This document shows, piece by piece, positions 17,821 to 26,424 of a stretch of 64,000 nt of DNA. Source of the DNA: Paenibacillus flagellatus (GTDB lineage Bacteria > Bacillota > Bacilli > Paenibacillales > NBRC-103111); assembly GCF_003217775.1 (NCBI RefSeq), contig NZ_QJVJ01000016.1, positions 62,001 through 126,000 on the forward strand, in the 5' to 3' direction. A program made the position numbers and the translations under genes. Below the pieces are notes generated by a model that saw only the letters and a program-made list of their open reading frames with translations, did no database searches and was not told the origin of the DNA. The stretch's first letter is position 1; the number at the start of each line of letters is the position of its first letter.

Positions 17821-19008
17821 GTGAAGGCGGGTGAGACGTTCATCGTGCTGCTTCATACGGTTGTCGCCGTCGCGTTCGGCTTTCAAATCATGCTGAATAT
17901 GACGCGCCCGGTCATGACGCTCTACGCCTCCTCGCTCGGCGCGTCGGCGTTCGAGGTCGGCCTGCTGACGTCGGCCTACGCCTTCTTCCCGCTCATCGTG
18001 GCCATCCGCATCGGCCGCATGACCGATCGTACCGGCGAACGGCTGGCGGCGGTGGCGGGAACGGCCGGCATCGCGGCGGGCATGGCGTTTCCGTTCGCGT
18101 TTCCGGCGCTGTGGGCGCTGTTCGTCTCCCAAGGCATTGTCGGCATATCGCAAATTCTCGTCAACATCGCGCTGCAAAACGCGCTCGGCCGGGCCGCCAC
18201 GCCGGACAACCGCGACACGTACTTCGGCCTGCTCAGCTCCGCGGTCGCGCTCGGCGGCGTCTTCGGCCCGGTGGCCGGGGGATACTTGGCCGAGCACGTC
18301 TCGTATCCGTTCGTCTTCCTCGTCGCCCTATGCTGCGGCGCCGTCCCGGTCGCCCTGTCGTTCCGGCTGCCGGGGCGCACGGCCGTCACCCGTCCGCCGC
18401 AAGCGGCGAAGGAGGCCGGGTCCGCCCTGCGCCTGCTGAGCATTCCGCTGCTGCGCAAAGCGCTCGCGACGAGCGCGCTAGTCCTGTATTCGCGCGACAT
18501 CTTCGTCGCCTACTTCCCGCTCTACGGCTCCGAGCAAGGCTTGTCCGCGTCGGCGATCGGCTGGATCATTACCGCGCAAGGCGTCGCGATGGTCGTCGTC
18601 CGCGCGTCGATCGCGCGAATCAGCGGCAGGTTCGGCCGGGGCGCGGTTTTGTTCGCGTCGGTTACGGCCGCCGGGCTCGCGTTTTTGCTCGTCCCCGTGT
18701 CGGCGCACGGCGTGCTGTCCGCCGGACTGGTCGCCGCGCTCATGGGGGCCGGGCTCGGCTTCGGCCAGCCGCTCTCGATGACGACGACGTACAACGCCTC
18801 GCCGAAGTCGCGGACGGCCGAGGTGCTCGGGCTTCGGCTCGCCACGAACCGGATGTCGCAGATGATCGCGCCGCTGCTGTTCGGGCTGGTCGGCACGACG
18901 GCCGGGCTAGCCGCGGTGTTTTACGCGAGCGGAGCGTTCCTGCTCGGCGGCGCCGTGCTGACGCGGGAGAAGCCCGGCGACGCGCCGGCGGATGACGAGC
19001 GGGCGTAA
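17821..19008 (+). CDS. MFS transporter
   Basis: About 395 residues with 12 predicted membrane helices, and an MFS loop-2/3-like motif (GRMTDRTGERLA) near residue 62. Likely a drug or metabolite exporter of the major facilitator superfamily; the substrate cannot be told. GTG at 17821 has no clear ribosome site, whereas GTG at 17845 is preceded by AAGGCGGGTGAG, so the protein may be eight residues shorter. It follows the DUF445 gene by 16 bases. Confidence 0.85.
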   Translation: MKAGETFIVLLHTVVAVAFGFQIMLNMTRPVMTLYASSLGASAFEVGLLTSAYAFFPLIVAIRIGRMTDRTGERLAAVAGTAGIAAGMAFPFAFPALWALFVSQGIVGISQILVNIALQNALGRAATPDNRDTYFGLLSSAVALGGVFGPVAGGYLAEHVSYPFVFLVALCCGAVPVALSFRLPGRTAVTRPPQAAKEAGSALRLLSIPLLRKALATSALVLYSRDIFVAYFPLYGSEQGLSASAIGWIITAQGVAMVVVRASIARISGRFGRGAVLFASVTAAGLAFLLVPVSAHGVLSAGLVAALMGAGLGFGQPLSMTTTYNASPKSRTAEVLGLRLATNRMSQMIAPLLFGLVGTTAGLAAVFYASGAFLLGGAVLTREKPGDAPADDERA

Positions 19009-19219
19009 GAGGCGACCGCAAAAACGTTCAAACGTAACACGTTCCCCGTCCACACTAAGATCATTCTCGAGCCGCCGCTGTTCACGAACAGCGTTTGGAT
19101 CGGGGAGAGATGAGGGTTATGCGGTAAAGATCCGAAGTCTCCGATATGTAAAAAAGCCCCGGCCAGGCTGCGACACGCCACACGTCGAGGCACACCGGCC
19201 TCCTCTTCCCGAAAACGAA

Positions 19220-19242
19220 AAAGAGCGGACCGCTCCGCTCTT
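19220..19242 (-). terminator. Terminator after the His-rich lipoprotein gene
   Basis: AAGAGCGGA (19221-19229) / TCCGCTCTT (19234-19242) followed on the minus strand by T-rich sequence. It ends the copper-island transcript. Confidence 0.75.
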
Positions 19243-19263
19243 CCCCTCATTTCCCTATTTCCC

Positions 19264-20115
19264 TTACGGAACTTTCACGACGAACGGAACGATGAACGTT
19301 TTGCCGTTGTGCTGAAACTGTCCCCAAATTTTGTAGACGCCGCTATTCGGAAACTTCGTCATAAACTTCGCGTCCGGTCCTTTCGCCTTCTCCTCGGTCG
19401 GATGGACGTGCAAGTATTGCTCCGCGTCCCCGCTCACGATGACGACGTGGCCGACGGCTCCCAAGTAGGGCTGAAGGTCGGTGATGGGCTGCTTCGTCTT
19501 CTCGTCCGCGATATGGAACGTCAAGCTCGCATCCTTGCCCGCCGCAAGCCCGTCGATCGACAGCTTCACTTCCTTGCCGTCCACCGCCTTGACGAGATTC
19601 GCATCCGGCGTGACGGGTACCGACGCGGCGGCGTTCCCTTCGACGCGGATCCATTCGCTCTTCGTGACCGTCGAGCCGCCCTTCGGCACATAATCGGCGT
19701 ACAGCTTATACTCCCCGCCCGCCGGGAACCGGGTGTCGATGTCGAACCGGCCGTTTCCCTTGTACTCCGGATGGATGTGGTCGAAGTAGGACAAATCTTT
19801 GCTGATGACGATCAGATGCATCATCTTCTCGTGGCTGATGTCGAATGCCTCGACCGGCTTGCCGTTCTTATCCTCCACCTGTACGGAGACGGTCGTAACC
19901 GCCCCGGCTTGCGGCTTCGCCGCCGAGAGCTTCCATACCGCCCGGGTGGCGTCGGCCGCCGCCGCGCCGCCCCCCTCCTCGTGTCCGCCGTGCTCCGATC
20001 CGTGCTCCGTCCCGTGCCCGTCGGTCCTAGCGGAGGTTTCCTTGCCTCCGGTCTTCGAGCAAGCGGCCAGCAATACGAGAGACAGTGCCAGCGCGATCCA
20101 TATCGTTCGTTTCAT
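19264..20115 (-). CDS. Lipoprotein with His-rich head and duplicated FixH/YtkA-like domain
   Basis: 283 residues, ATG at 20115 with GGAGGG upstream. Lipobox LLAAC, then a His/Glu/Gly stretch (HGTEHGSEHGGHEE), then two tandem beta-sandwich repeats: each has a dyad of a hydrophobic strand, a His motif (FDHIHPEY; YLHVHPTE) and an F-x-x-G-x-Y-K ending (FPAGGEYKLYADY; FPNSGVYKIWGQF). The layout matches secreted YtkA/FixH-like copper proteins. It lies 17 bases after copA on the same strand, so an extracytoplasmic copper-binding role is likely but inferred. Confidence 0.75.
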   Translation of the reverse strand: MKRTIWIALALSLVLLAACSKTGGKETSARTDGHGTEHGSEHGGHEEGGGAAAADATRAVWKLSAAKPQAGAVTTVSVQVEDKNGKPVEAFDISHEKMMHLIVISKDLSYFDHIHPEYKGNGRFDIDTRFPAGGEYKLYADYVPKGGSTVTKSEWIRVEGNAAASVPVTPDANLVKAVDGKEVKLSIDGLAAGKDASLTFHIADEKTKQPITDLQPYLGAVGHVVIVSGDAEQYLHVHPTEEKAKGPDAKFMTKFPNSGVYKIWGQFQHNGKTFIVPFVVKVP

Positions 20116-20132
20116 CGTTTCCCTCCGCGAAT

Positions 20133-22559
20133 TCAAATCTTCGCCCGCTGCAGCCGAAGCGCGTTCAGCACGACCGAAACCGAGCTGAGCGCCATCGCCG
20201 CCCCCGCGAGCCACGGGGCAAGAAATCCGAGCGCGGCGATCGGGATTCCGATCACGTTGTACGCCAGCGCCCAGAACAAGTTTTGCTTAATGTTCGCCAT
20301 CGTTTTCCGGCTCATGCGCATCGCATCCGGAATGGCGTTCAGATCGCCACGCATGAGCGTGACGTCCGCCGCCTCCATCGCCACGTCGGTTCCGGTGCCG
20401 ACCGCCATGCCGATGTCCGCCGTCGCGAGCGCCGGGGCGTCGTTGATGCCGTCGCCGACCATCGCTACCTTGCGGCCGCCCGCCTGCAGCTTTTTCACTT
20501 CCGCCGCCTTGCCTTCGGGCAGCACCTCCGCCAGTACGCGATCGATGCCGGCGGTACGGGCGATCGCCTTAGCCGTCCGTTCGTTGTCGCCGGTCATCAT
20601 GACGACCTCGATTCCCATCTCCTTCAGGCGGGCTACCGCCTGCGCCGACGTTTCCTTGATCGTATCGGCTACGGCGACAAGCGCGGCGTAGCGGCCGTCG
20701 ACCGCGACGAGCATCGCCGTCTTCCCTTGCTCCTCGAGCCGGTTCATCTCCGGCAGCACCGCATCGACGTCGACGCCGGCCTGAGCCATCAGCTTGCGGG
20801 TGCCGACGAGCAGCTCGCGGCCTTGCACGACCGCCCGAATGCCGTAGCCCGGAACCGCTTCGAACGATTCCGTCGCGGGCAGGGCGATTCCGCGGCTTAG
20901 AACGCCGGCGACGATCGCTTCCGCCAGCGGATGCTCCGAATTGCGCTCCGCGGCGCCGATCCAGCCGAGCAGCTCGTTCTCGTCCCACTCCGGACCGGCC
21001 GAGAAGTCGGTCAGCTCCGGCTTGCCTTTCGTCACCGTACCCGTCTTATCGAGTACGACCGTCTCGATGCGGTGCGTCGATTCGAGATGCTCCCCGCCCT
21101 TGAACAGGATGCCGAGCTCCGCCGAACGGCCCGAGCCGGCCATGATCGACGTCGGCGTGGCAAGACCGAGCGCGCACGGGCAGGCGATGACGAGCACCGC
21201 GATCGCTTTCTCCAGCGCGCCGGCGAAATTGCCCGCATCGACGCCCAAGTACCAGATCAAAAACGTGACGACGGCGATTCCGACGACGATCGGGACGAAG
21301 ATGCCCGAGATGACGTCCGCGATCCGTTGAATCGGCGCCTTCGAGCCTTGCGCCTCCTCGACCACCTTGATGATTTGCGACAGCGCAGTCTCGCGCCCGA
21401 CCTTCGTCGCGCGTACCCGGAGCACGCCGTTCTTGTTCAGCGTCGCCCCGATGACGACATCCCCCGCCCGCTTCTCGACCGGGATGCTTTCGCCGGTCAG
21501 CATCGATTCGTCGACCGCCGATACGCCTTCGACGACTTCGCCGTCGACCGGCACCTTCTCGCCGGGCTTCACGATCACGACGTCGCCGACGGCCACTTCC
21601 TCGACCGGCACGCTGATTTCCTCGCCGCCGCGCAGGACGAGCGCCGTTTTCGCCTGCAAGCCCATCAGCGTCTTGATCGCCTCGGAGGAACGGCCTTTCG
21701 CCAGCGCCTCGAACAGCTTGCCGAGCAGGATGAGCGTGATGAGCACCGAGCTCGTCTCATAATACATGTCGACCTGGTGCATATGCCCCCCGATCGAATC
21801 GATCGTCAAGTACAGGCTGTAGAAGTAGGCGGCCGACGTCCCGAGCGCCACGAGAACGTCCATGTTGGCGCTGCCGTTGCGGAGAGCTTTATACGCTCCC
21901 GTGTAAAAATGCCATCCGATGACGAACTGGACCGGCGTCGCCAGCGCCAGCTGGAACCACGGGTTCATGAACAGCTCCGGCACCCAGATCCAGGACGTGA
22001 ACGAGAAATGCCCGACCATCGCCCACAGAAGCGGCAGCGACAATATCGCGGAGACGGCCAGCTTGCGCTTTTGCTTGCGGATCGCTTGCAGCCGGTGCTC
22101 GCCCGCGTCGCGCGCTTCTTCCTTCGGCTTCGCCTTGTAGCCGAGCTGCTCCACTTTGCGAACCATCTCCTGCACGGTCGGTCCGTTCGGAGCCGTCTCC
22201 ACCCGCGCCGACTCGAGCGCGAAGTTGACGGTGGCGCGCTGCACGCCCGGCAGCTTGCCGAGCCCTTTCTCGATGCGGGCGGCGCATGCCGCGCACGTCA
22301 TGCCCGAGATGTCCAAGTCGACCGTCCGTTTCGCCGTGCCGTAGCCGAGATCCTGGATTTTGCGCTCCAATTGCTCGAGGTCGACCTTAGCCGGATCGTA
22401 GCTGACGGACGCTTGCTCGAGCGCGAAGTTGACGCTTGCCTGCGAGACGCCGTCGAGCTTCGACAGCCCTTTCTCGATCCGGTTGGCGCACGCCGCGCAC
22501 GTCATGCCCGTAATTTGCAAAACCGTTTGTCCGTCGTTGATTTGTTCCGCTGCTTTCAT
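20133..22559 (-). CDS. copA: Copper-exporting P1B-type ATPase CopA
   Basis: 808 residues. Two N-terminal heavy-metal domains with GMTCAAC motifs (Cys21/Cys24, Cys89/Cys92), a CPC metal site ([12 protein letters not shown]), phosphorylation motif [14 protein letters not shown] and [10 protein letters not shown]. Exports Cu(I) from the cytoplasm using ATP. The ATG at 22559 has AAGGTGATCC upstream. A near-perfect CsoR-type palindrome sits 26 bases before the start. Its neighbours copZ and csoR complete a standard copper-resistance island. Confidence 0.97.
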   Translation of the reverse strand: MKAAEQINDGQTVLQITGMTCAACANRIEKGLSKLDGVSQASVNFALEQASVSYDPAKVDLEQLERKIQDLGYGTAKRTVDLDISGMTCAACAARIEKGLGKLPGVQRATVNFALESARVETAPNGPTVQEMVRKVEQLGYKAKPKEEARDAGEHRLQAIRKQKRKLAVSAILSLPLLWAMVGHFSFTSWIWVPELFMNPWFQLALATPVQFVIGWHFYTGAYKALRNGSANMDVLVALGTSAAYFYSLYLTIDSIGGHMHQVDMYYETSSVLITLILLGKLFEALAKGRSSEAIKTLMGLQAKTALVLRGGEEISVPVEEVAVGDVVIVKPGEKVPVDGEVVEGVSAVDESMLTGESIPVEKRAGDVVIGATLNKNGVLRVRATKVGRETALSQIIKVVEEAQGSKAPIQRIADVISGIFVPIVVGIAVVTFLIWYLGVDAGNFAGALEKAIAVLVIACPCALGLATPTSIMAGSGRSAELGILFKGGEHLESTHRIETVVLDKTGTVTKGKPELTDFSAGPEWDENELLGWIGAAERNSEHPLAEAIVAGVLSRGIALPATESFEAVPGYGIRAVVQGRELLVGTRKLMAQAGVDVDAVLPEMNRLEEQGKTAMLVAVDGRYAALVAVADTIKETSAQAVARLKEMGIEVVMMTGDNERTAKAIARTAGIDRVLAEVLPEGKAAEVKKLQAGGRKVAMVGDGINDAPALATADIGMAVGTGTDVAMEAADVTLMRGDLNAIPDAMRMSRKTMANIKQNLFWALAYNVIGIPIAALGFLAPWLAGAAMALSSVSVVLNALRLQRAKI

Positions 22560-22584
22560 TAGGATCACCTTCATTCGCTTTCTT

Positions 22585-22601
22585 ATACCCCTATAGGGTA
22601 T
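22585..22601. promoter_or_regulatory. CsoR-type operator before copA
   Basis: ATACCCCTATAGGGTAT, the GC-rich core flanked by AT arms typical of CsoR sites. It lies between copZ and the copA start. Confidence 0.82.
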
Positions 22602-22658
22602 ATTTATTGGCAAAAGGATGGAGCCCCCTGACGGGCGGCTCCCTCTTCGTATGAACCG

Positions 22659-22859
22659 TCACACGACGTCGTAGCCCTGGTCCTCGATCGCTTCCTTGAT
22701 CGCCGCCAGCGATACTTTGGCTTCGTCGTAATCGACCGTTACCGTTTTGCTGCCGAGATCCACTTTCGCCGAGGCCCCGACGTTGCGGACCGCCCCCTCG
22801 ATCGAGCTGACGCAATGTCCGCAGGACATGCCTTCCACTTGCAGTTTGACGTTTTGCAT
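22659..22859 (-). CDS. copZ: Copper chaperone CopZ
   Basis: 66 residues from the ATG at 22859 with CGGAGGGA upstream. A single heavy-metal domain with GMSCGHC (Cys13, Cys16) and the C-terminal ...QGYDVV. It carries Cu(I) to CopA. The order csoR-copZ-copA on one strand is the usual Bacillus arrangement. Confidence 0.95.
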   Translation of the reverse strand: MQNVKLQVEGMSCGHCVSSIEGAVRNVGASAKVDLGSKTVTVDYDEAKVSLAAIKEAIEDQGYDVV

Positions 22860-22888
22860 ATCGATTCCCTCCGTATAGTAGTATGGTT

Positions 22889-23242
22889 TCAAGATTTCAT
22901 CAATTTATGAACCGTTACGAGAAGCTCGTCGACAATATCCGGATCGCCGGCTTGTATCTTCTCGACGACGCAGCTTTTCATGTGGCCCTCGAGCAGAAGC
23001 CGGCCGACGCCGTTCAGCGCCGATTGGATCGCCGCGATCTGGTTCAGGACGTCGTCGCAGTACGTATCCTTCTCGATCAGTCCTTTGATCCCCCGGACTT
23101 GGCCTTCGATCCGGTTCAGCCGGGTAATCAGGTTCGCCTTCATCTTGTCCGAATGGTGGCTTCTTCTGGCGTCGCCCGGATCGCTCGCGCAGCAGGCGCC
23201 CGTCTCGCTCGATTCCTTCGTGTCGATTGTCGCTTGTTCCAT
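22889..23242 (-). CDS. csoR: Copper-sensing repressor CsoR
   Basis: 117 residues. The Cu(I) ligands are in place: Cys62 (TYCDDV), His87 and Cys91 (EGHMKSC), with the 25- and 4-residue spacing of B. subtilis CsoR. The first 30 residues are an extension with CCASD and RSHHSD, absent from short CsoRs and possibly metal-binding. Operators with the CsoR look lie before csoR and before copA. Confidence 0.95.
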   Translation of the reverse strand: MEQATIDTKESSETGACCASDPGDARRSHHSDKMKANLITRLNRIEGQVRGIKGLIEKDTYCDDVLNQIAAIQSALNGVGRLLLEGHMKSCVVEKIQAGDPDIVDELLVTVHKLMKS

Positions 23243-23271
23243 AACGTTTCACCTCACACTGTTAATATACA

Positions 23272-23288
23272 ATACCCCCCAAGGGTAT
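23272..23288. promoter_or_regulatory. CsoR-type operator before csoR
   Basis: ATACCC-CCCAA-GGGTAT, 30 bases before the csoR start. It implies autoregulation of csoR-copZ. Confidence 0.82.
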
Positions 23289-23303
23289 GTCAAGCGGCAA
23301 AAA

Positions 23304-23345
23304 GAAAAAAACGGCAACCCCGGATTTACTCCGTATGCCGCCGTT
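23304..23345 (-). terminator. Terminator after yceI
   Basis: Stem with outer arms AACGGC / GCCGTT and inner arms CGGA / TCCG, followed on the minus strand by seven T residues. It separates yceI from csoR. Confidence 0.78.
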
Positions 23346-23358
23346 TTCCCGATCATCG

Positions 23359-23892
23359 TCAAGCCTGTTTAACCGCCTCGATTTCGAGCGCGATCTTGAT
23401 ATCGTCCCCGATCAGGACGCCGCCCGCTTCCAATACCGCGTTGTACGTCAGCCCGTAATCGCTCCGCTTGATTTTGCCTTGGGCGCTGAAGCCGACCTTC
23501 TCGTTGCCCCAAGGATCTTTGCCCGCGCCTTCGAACGTGACGGAGAACGTCTCCGGACGGGTAACCCCGTGAATCGACACGTCGCCGGTAACGTCGTACT
23601 CGCCGTCACCCTTGCCGACGATCTTGGTCGATTGGAACGTGATGTGCGGGTATTTCTCCGCGTCGAAAAAGTCCGGGGAGAGCAAATGCGCATCGCGGTC
23701 GCCGTTGCGCGTATCGATGCTCGATACGTCCACTTGAAAGCCGATCTTCGCCGTCGTCAAATCTTGCGGGTCCGCTTCAACCGTCGCTTGGAACGACTTG
23801 AACGACCCTTTCACGTTCGCGATCATCATGTGCTTCACCGTGAAGTCGATGCTGCTGTGCGTGGCGTCTACCGCCCAATTCGTTACTGTCAT
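23359..23892 (-). CDS. YceI family protein
   Basis: 177 residues in the lipocalin-like YceI fold: WAVDATHSSIDFTVKHMMIA at the start, FDAEKYPHITFQSTKI in the middle, SDYGLTYNAVLEAGGVLIGD near the end. No signal peptide is seen, so it should be cytoplasmic. YceI proteins bind isoprenoid chains or similar lipids; the exact role is unclear. Preceded by an AT-rich region with a direct repeat (23914-23947). Monocistronic, with its own terminator. Confidence 0.92.
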   Translation of the reverse strand: MTVTNWAVDATHSSIDFTVKHMMIANVKGSFKSFQATVEADPQDLTTAKIGFQVDVSSIDTRNGDRDAHLLSPDFFDAEKYPHITFQSTKIVGKGDGEYDVTGDVSIHGVTRPETFSVTFEGAGKDPWGNEKVGFSAQGKIKRSDYGLTYNAVLEAGGVLIGDDIKIALEIEAVKQA

Positions 23893-23913
23893 AAATGATA
23901 AACCTCCTTCATA

Positions 23914-23947
23914 ATTAACTTACATAAAATTATTAACTAACATTAAG
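23914..23947. promoter_or_regulatory. Direct repeat upstream of yceI
   Basis: ATTAACT at 23914 and again at 23932, each followed by (T/A)ACAT and A-rich sequence, an 18-base period in a very AT-rich patch of a GC-rich genome. It may bind a MarR- or Rrf2-type regulator; no regulator is named by the sequence. Confidence 0.45.
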
Positions 23948-24040
23948 TAATAATCTAATCATAGTTGATCCCCTTTCGGTTGTCAATACGAAACTTTGAT
24001 CGCCCCCGAGCCTGTCGCAACCTCTCCGAACAACGGCAAA

Positions 24041-24065
24041 AACGCCAACCTGAACGGTTGGCGTT
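24041..24065 (-). terminator. Terminator after trxA
   Basis: AACGCCAACC / GGTTGGCGTT with a five-base loop, then T-rich sequence on the minus strand. Confidence 0.82.
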
Positions 24066-24106
24066 CGACTCCGGCCATGCCGGGCGTTTCGTGGCAGACT
24101 CCTCCG

Positions 24107-24424
24107 TTATTGAAGATGCGGCTTCAAGATCGCTTCCAGCTCCGAGAGCGGGCGCGCTCCGACGTACGTGCCGACTTCGACGCCGTCCTTGAACAATTTC
24201 AACGTCGGAATGCTCATCACCCCGTACCGGCCGGCCGATTCCGGGTTATCGTCCACGTTCACCTTGGCGATCGTGACGGCGTCCCCGACTTTCGCGCTCA
24301 GCTCCTCCAAAATCGGCGCGATGATTTTGCAAGGGCCGCACCAGGGCGCCCAAAAATCGACCAGCACCAGCCCGTCTTGAATCGTTTGTTGAAAACCGGC
24401 ATCATTTGTAGTTACAATCGCCAT
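24107..24424 (-). CDS. trxA: Thioredoxin
   Basis: 105 residues with the classical WCGPC active site (Cys29, Cys32), cis-Pro in MSIPTL and the usual fold order. Reduces protein disulfides in the cytoplasm. AAAGGAGCGG stands too close to the ATG at 24430 and is well spaced for the ATG at 24424, which I chose. Its own terminator makes it a single-gene unit. Confidence 0.95.
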   Translation of the reverse strand: MAIVTTNDAGFQQTIQDGLVLVDFWAPWCGPCKIIAPILEELSAKVGDAVTIAKVNVDDNPESAGRYGVMSIPTLKLFKDGVEVGTYVGARPLSELEAILKPHLQ

Positions 24425-24479
24425 CTCCATCCGCTCCTTTTCGTCTCCTATTCGGTCTACACCGCTTTTTCCAAATACG

Positions 24480-24881
24480 TTACGCTTCCGACCCGTCGCC
24501 CGAGGCTTTGCCCGTCAAACGGCTGCGCAGCCTGTTCGGGTATCCCCGTCCGGGGCGTCCTGCCGGAGACGGAGCCGCACCGGCGCCGAGCTTCGCCATC
24601 AGCTCCTCGAACCACGGCTTGTCGTGCGTCAGGAGCGCCAGCTCGATCAGGTCGCGCAGCTGCTCCGGTGCGCTCGGTTCGTAATCCGGCAGCTTCTTCG
24701 CCTTCGACGTTTTCGTCTCGACGGTCGTACCTACCGTCTCCGGACGATCGCACTGCGTCACCCGTACCTTTAATGTGCCTCCGCTTACGGACTCGACATA
24801 ACCGATCAATTTCTCGTCCTCGGGAGAAGTCGCGCTGATCCAATCGCCCACTCCGATCCGTCCGTCGAAACCTTGTTCCAT
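24480..24881 (-). CDS. IDEAL-domain-like protein
   Basis: 133 residues. Residues 5-65 look like a small beta domain (GVGDWISATSPEDEKLIGYV, SVSGGTLKVRVTQC); residues 76-99 (LRDLIELALLTHDKPWFEEL) resemble the IDEAL motif, a short helical motif of Bacilli that recruits partner proteins. The tail is basic and disordered. A 21-base sequence (24921-24941) matching the operator of the neighbouring Rrf2 regulator lies upstream, so the gene may belong to that regulon. The family call is moderate. Confidence 0.5.
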   Translation of the reverse strand: MEQGFDGRIGVGDWISATSPEDEKLIGYVESVSGGTLKVRVTQCDRPETVGTTVETKTSKAKKLPDYEPSAPEQLRDLIELALLTHDKPWFEELMAKLGAGAAPSPAGRPGRGYPNRLRSRLTGKASGDGSEA

Positions 24882-24920
24882 AGCCATCCACCTTCTCTCT
24901 TCAACTTGGACACCGCATAT

Positions 24921-24941
24921 CTGACACTAATTCAGTAACAG
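24921..24941. promoter_or_regulatory. Second Rrf2-type operator
   Basis: A 21-base element with CTG...CAG ends that agrees with the reverse complement of the rrf2 promoter palindrome (25423-25443) at 16 of 21 positions. It sits between the rrf2 stop and the 24480 gene. Confidence 0.55.
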
Positions 24942-24963
24942 TTAGGCCGTAAAAAAGGGAATG

Positions 24964-25395
24964 CTATCCTTTCCCCCGCTGGGCGGCCCGAACCTGCTCC
25001 AGCACGCCGGCAATCGTCATCTGCTGCAAATACGTCAAAAGCTGCTGCTCGGCTTCGCAAAAAATGCGGTCCATCACGTCGGCCATATTGCAGGCGACCA
25101 TGCAGGACTCCTCGTCGTTCCCGGAGCACCATCCCGGCTTGATCGAGCCGATCGAGGTCGCGCGGTATATGGCGGCAAGCGTTACTTGCTCCGGGTCGCC
25201 GTCGAACAGGTAGCCCCCGCCGATGCCTTCCTTCGTCGAGATATACCCTTGCTTGCGCAAGCAGCTCATCACCTTGCGTACGCGCGACGGGTGGGTATTG
25301 ACGTTATGGGCGATCATCTCGCTGGTAGCCATTCGATCGGGCCTGGAAGCCAAGAAGACGAGGCTGTGCACCGCTATCGTAAATTCGCTGTTCAC
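24964..25395 (-). CDS. Rrf2 family transcriptional regulator
   Basis: 143 residues, GTG start at 25395 with GGGAAGGGG upstream. An N-terminal winged helix (NTHPSRVRKVMSCLRKQGYI) and the beta-hairpin STKEGIGGGY are typical of Rrf2. Several Cys occur in a C-terminal patch (WCSGNDEESCMVAC), possible ligands for an Fe-S cluster or redox-active thiols as in IscR/NsrR/CymR relatives. The promoter overlaps a 21-base palindrome, so it should repress itself. Confidence 0.9.
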   Translation of the reverse strand: MNSEFTIAVHSLVFLASRPDRMATSEMIAHNVNTHPSRVRKVMSCLRKQGYISTKEGIGGGYLFDGDPEQVTLAAIYRATSIGSIKPGWCSGNDEESCMVACNMADVMDRIFCEAEQQLLTYLQQMTIAGVLEQVRAAQRGKG

Positions 25396-25422
25396 CCGAC
25401 GCTGCCCCTTCCCGTTTGCTTA

Positions 25423-25456
25423 CTGTTATTATATTAGTTACAGTTTGAATTGTCAA
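25423..25456 (-). promoter_or_regulatory. Sigma-A promoter of rrf2 with overlapping palindrome
   Basis: On the minus strand a perfect TTGACA (25451-25456), 17-base spacer and perfect TATAAT (25428-25433). A 21-base imperfect palindrome beginning CTGTTA and ending TTACAG (25423-25443) covers the -10, as expected for an autorepressor site. Confidence 0.85.
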
Positions 25457-25491
25457 TCGCCTTTCGATACGACGGGCTCGTCGGAGCCCGT

Positions 25492-25854
25492 TTACCGGTT
25501 CAGCGCTTTTTGCAAGGCGTCGAGCACGCGGTCTTTCTGGAACGGCTTCACGATAAAGTCGAGCGCTCCCGACTGGATCGCCTCGATGACCATCCCTTGC
25601 TGCCCCATGGCGGAGCACATAATAATTTTCGCCTTCGGATCGCTTCCTCGAATCGTCTTCAGCGCCTCCAGGCCGTCCATTTCCGGCATCGTAATATCCA
25701 TCGTGGTCAAGTCCGGCTTGACATTGGCGTGCATCTCCACCGCCTGCCTCCCGTCCGAAGCTTCCGCCACGACTTCGTGCCCGTTCTCCGTCAAGATTTG
25801 CTTCAGCATCATTCTCATGAATGCCGCGTCGTCCACGATCATGATCCTTGCCAT
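25492..25854 (-). CDS. cheY: CheY response regulator
   Basis: 120 residues, a stand-alone receiver domain: acidic pair Asp8/Asp9, phospho-acceptor Asp53 in TMDITMPEMDG, conserved Lys in DFIVKPF. Signals to the flagellar switch in chemotaxis. Its start lies 16 bases inside the cheX frame, so translation is coupled to cheX. No other chemotaxis genes are adjacent. Confidence 0.93.
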   Translation of the reverse strand: MARIMIVDDAAFMRMMLKQILTENGHEVVAEASDGRQAVEMHANVKPDLTTMDITMPEMDGLEALKTIRGSDPKAKIIMCSAMGQQGMVIEAIQSGALDFIVKPFQKDRVLDALQKALNR

Positions 25855-26342
25855 ACCCGTTGTCCTCCTTCGTTCGGCTGCCGATACGCAATGGATGAAT
25901 ACACTTCGATCGTCCCGACATGGCTGAGCAGCGGGATGAACTGAAACGGACGGCTGTCCTCTGGCGCCGATTGCCGGGCTCCGACCGTCGGATGGCTGAT
26001 GTTGACCTCATAGCCGCGGTTGGCGAATTCCGTGGCGATCCCGCTCATGAACCAATTGGCGAATTCCCGGATCGCGCTCCACCCGAGCTCGTCCAGCTCC
26101 TCGACGGCGACGCCGCCCATCATCGTGCCGACGATCCGTTTGGCCGTAGGCTCCTCCATCGAGAAGACGAGCTTGCCGCCGTAAGAGCCCAACAGCTCGA
26201 TATGGACGGACACGTCCTTGCTCGGGGCCGTCCGCATCGTTTCGACCCGCTCCGAAACGTTCACCGGTATCCCCAAGTAGCCGGTCATCACGTTCGCCCC
26301 GACCGTCCCGATTAACTGCCGCAGCTCCTCTTCTTGTTCCAT
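25839..26342 (-). CDS. cheX: CheX-like CheY-P phosphatase
   Basis: 167 residues. The CheC/CheX phosphatase motif ExxN appears once in REFANW (Glu93, Asn96), as in CheX; the fold markers GGKLVFSMEE and VNISHPTV are present. It dephosphorylates CheY-P, and the next gene is cheY. A cyclic di-GMP-I riboswitch and a terminator occupy its 5' leader. The visible tail after residue 150 is variable. Confidence 0.85.
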   Translation of the reverse strand: MEQEEELRQLIGTVGANVMTGYLGIPVNVSERVETMRTAPSKDVSVHIELLGSYGGKLVFSMEEPTAKRIVGTMMGGVAVEELDELGWSAIREFANWFMSGIATEFANRGYEVNISHPTVGARQSAPEDSRPFQFIPLLSHVGTIEVYSSIAYRQPNEGGQRVWQGS

Positions 26343-26373
26343 CCCGGTTCATCCCCCGCCCGTTTTTGCCCAT

Positions 26374-26399
26374 TAAAAAAAGCCCCGGAAGGGGGCTTT
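26374..26399 (-). terminator. Terminator in the riboswitch expression platform
   Basis: AAAGCCCC / GGGGCTTT stem followed by seven T residues on the minus strand, 30-60 bases before the cheX start and 26 bases after the aptamer. It should end transcription unless the riboswitch prevents it. Confidence 0.85.
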
Positions 26400-26424
26400 G
26401 ATCGGCAGGCCGTCGCCTTGCTCC

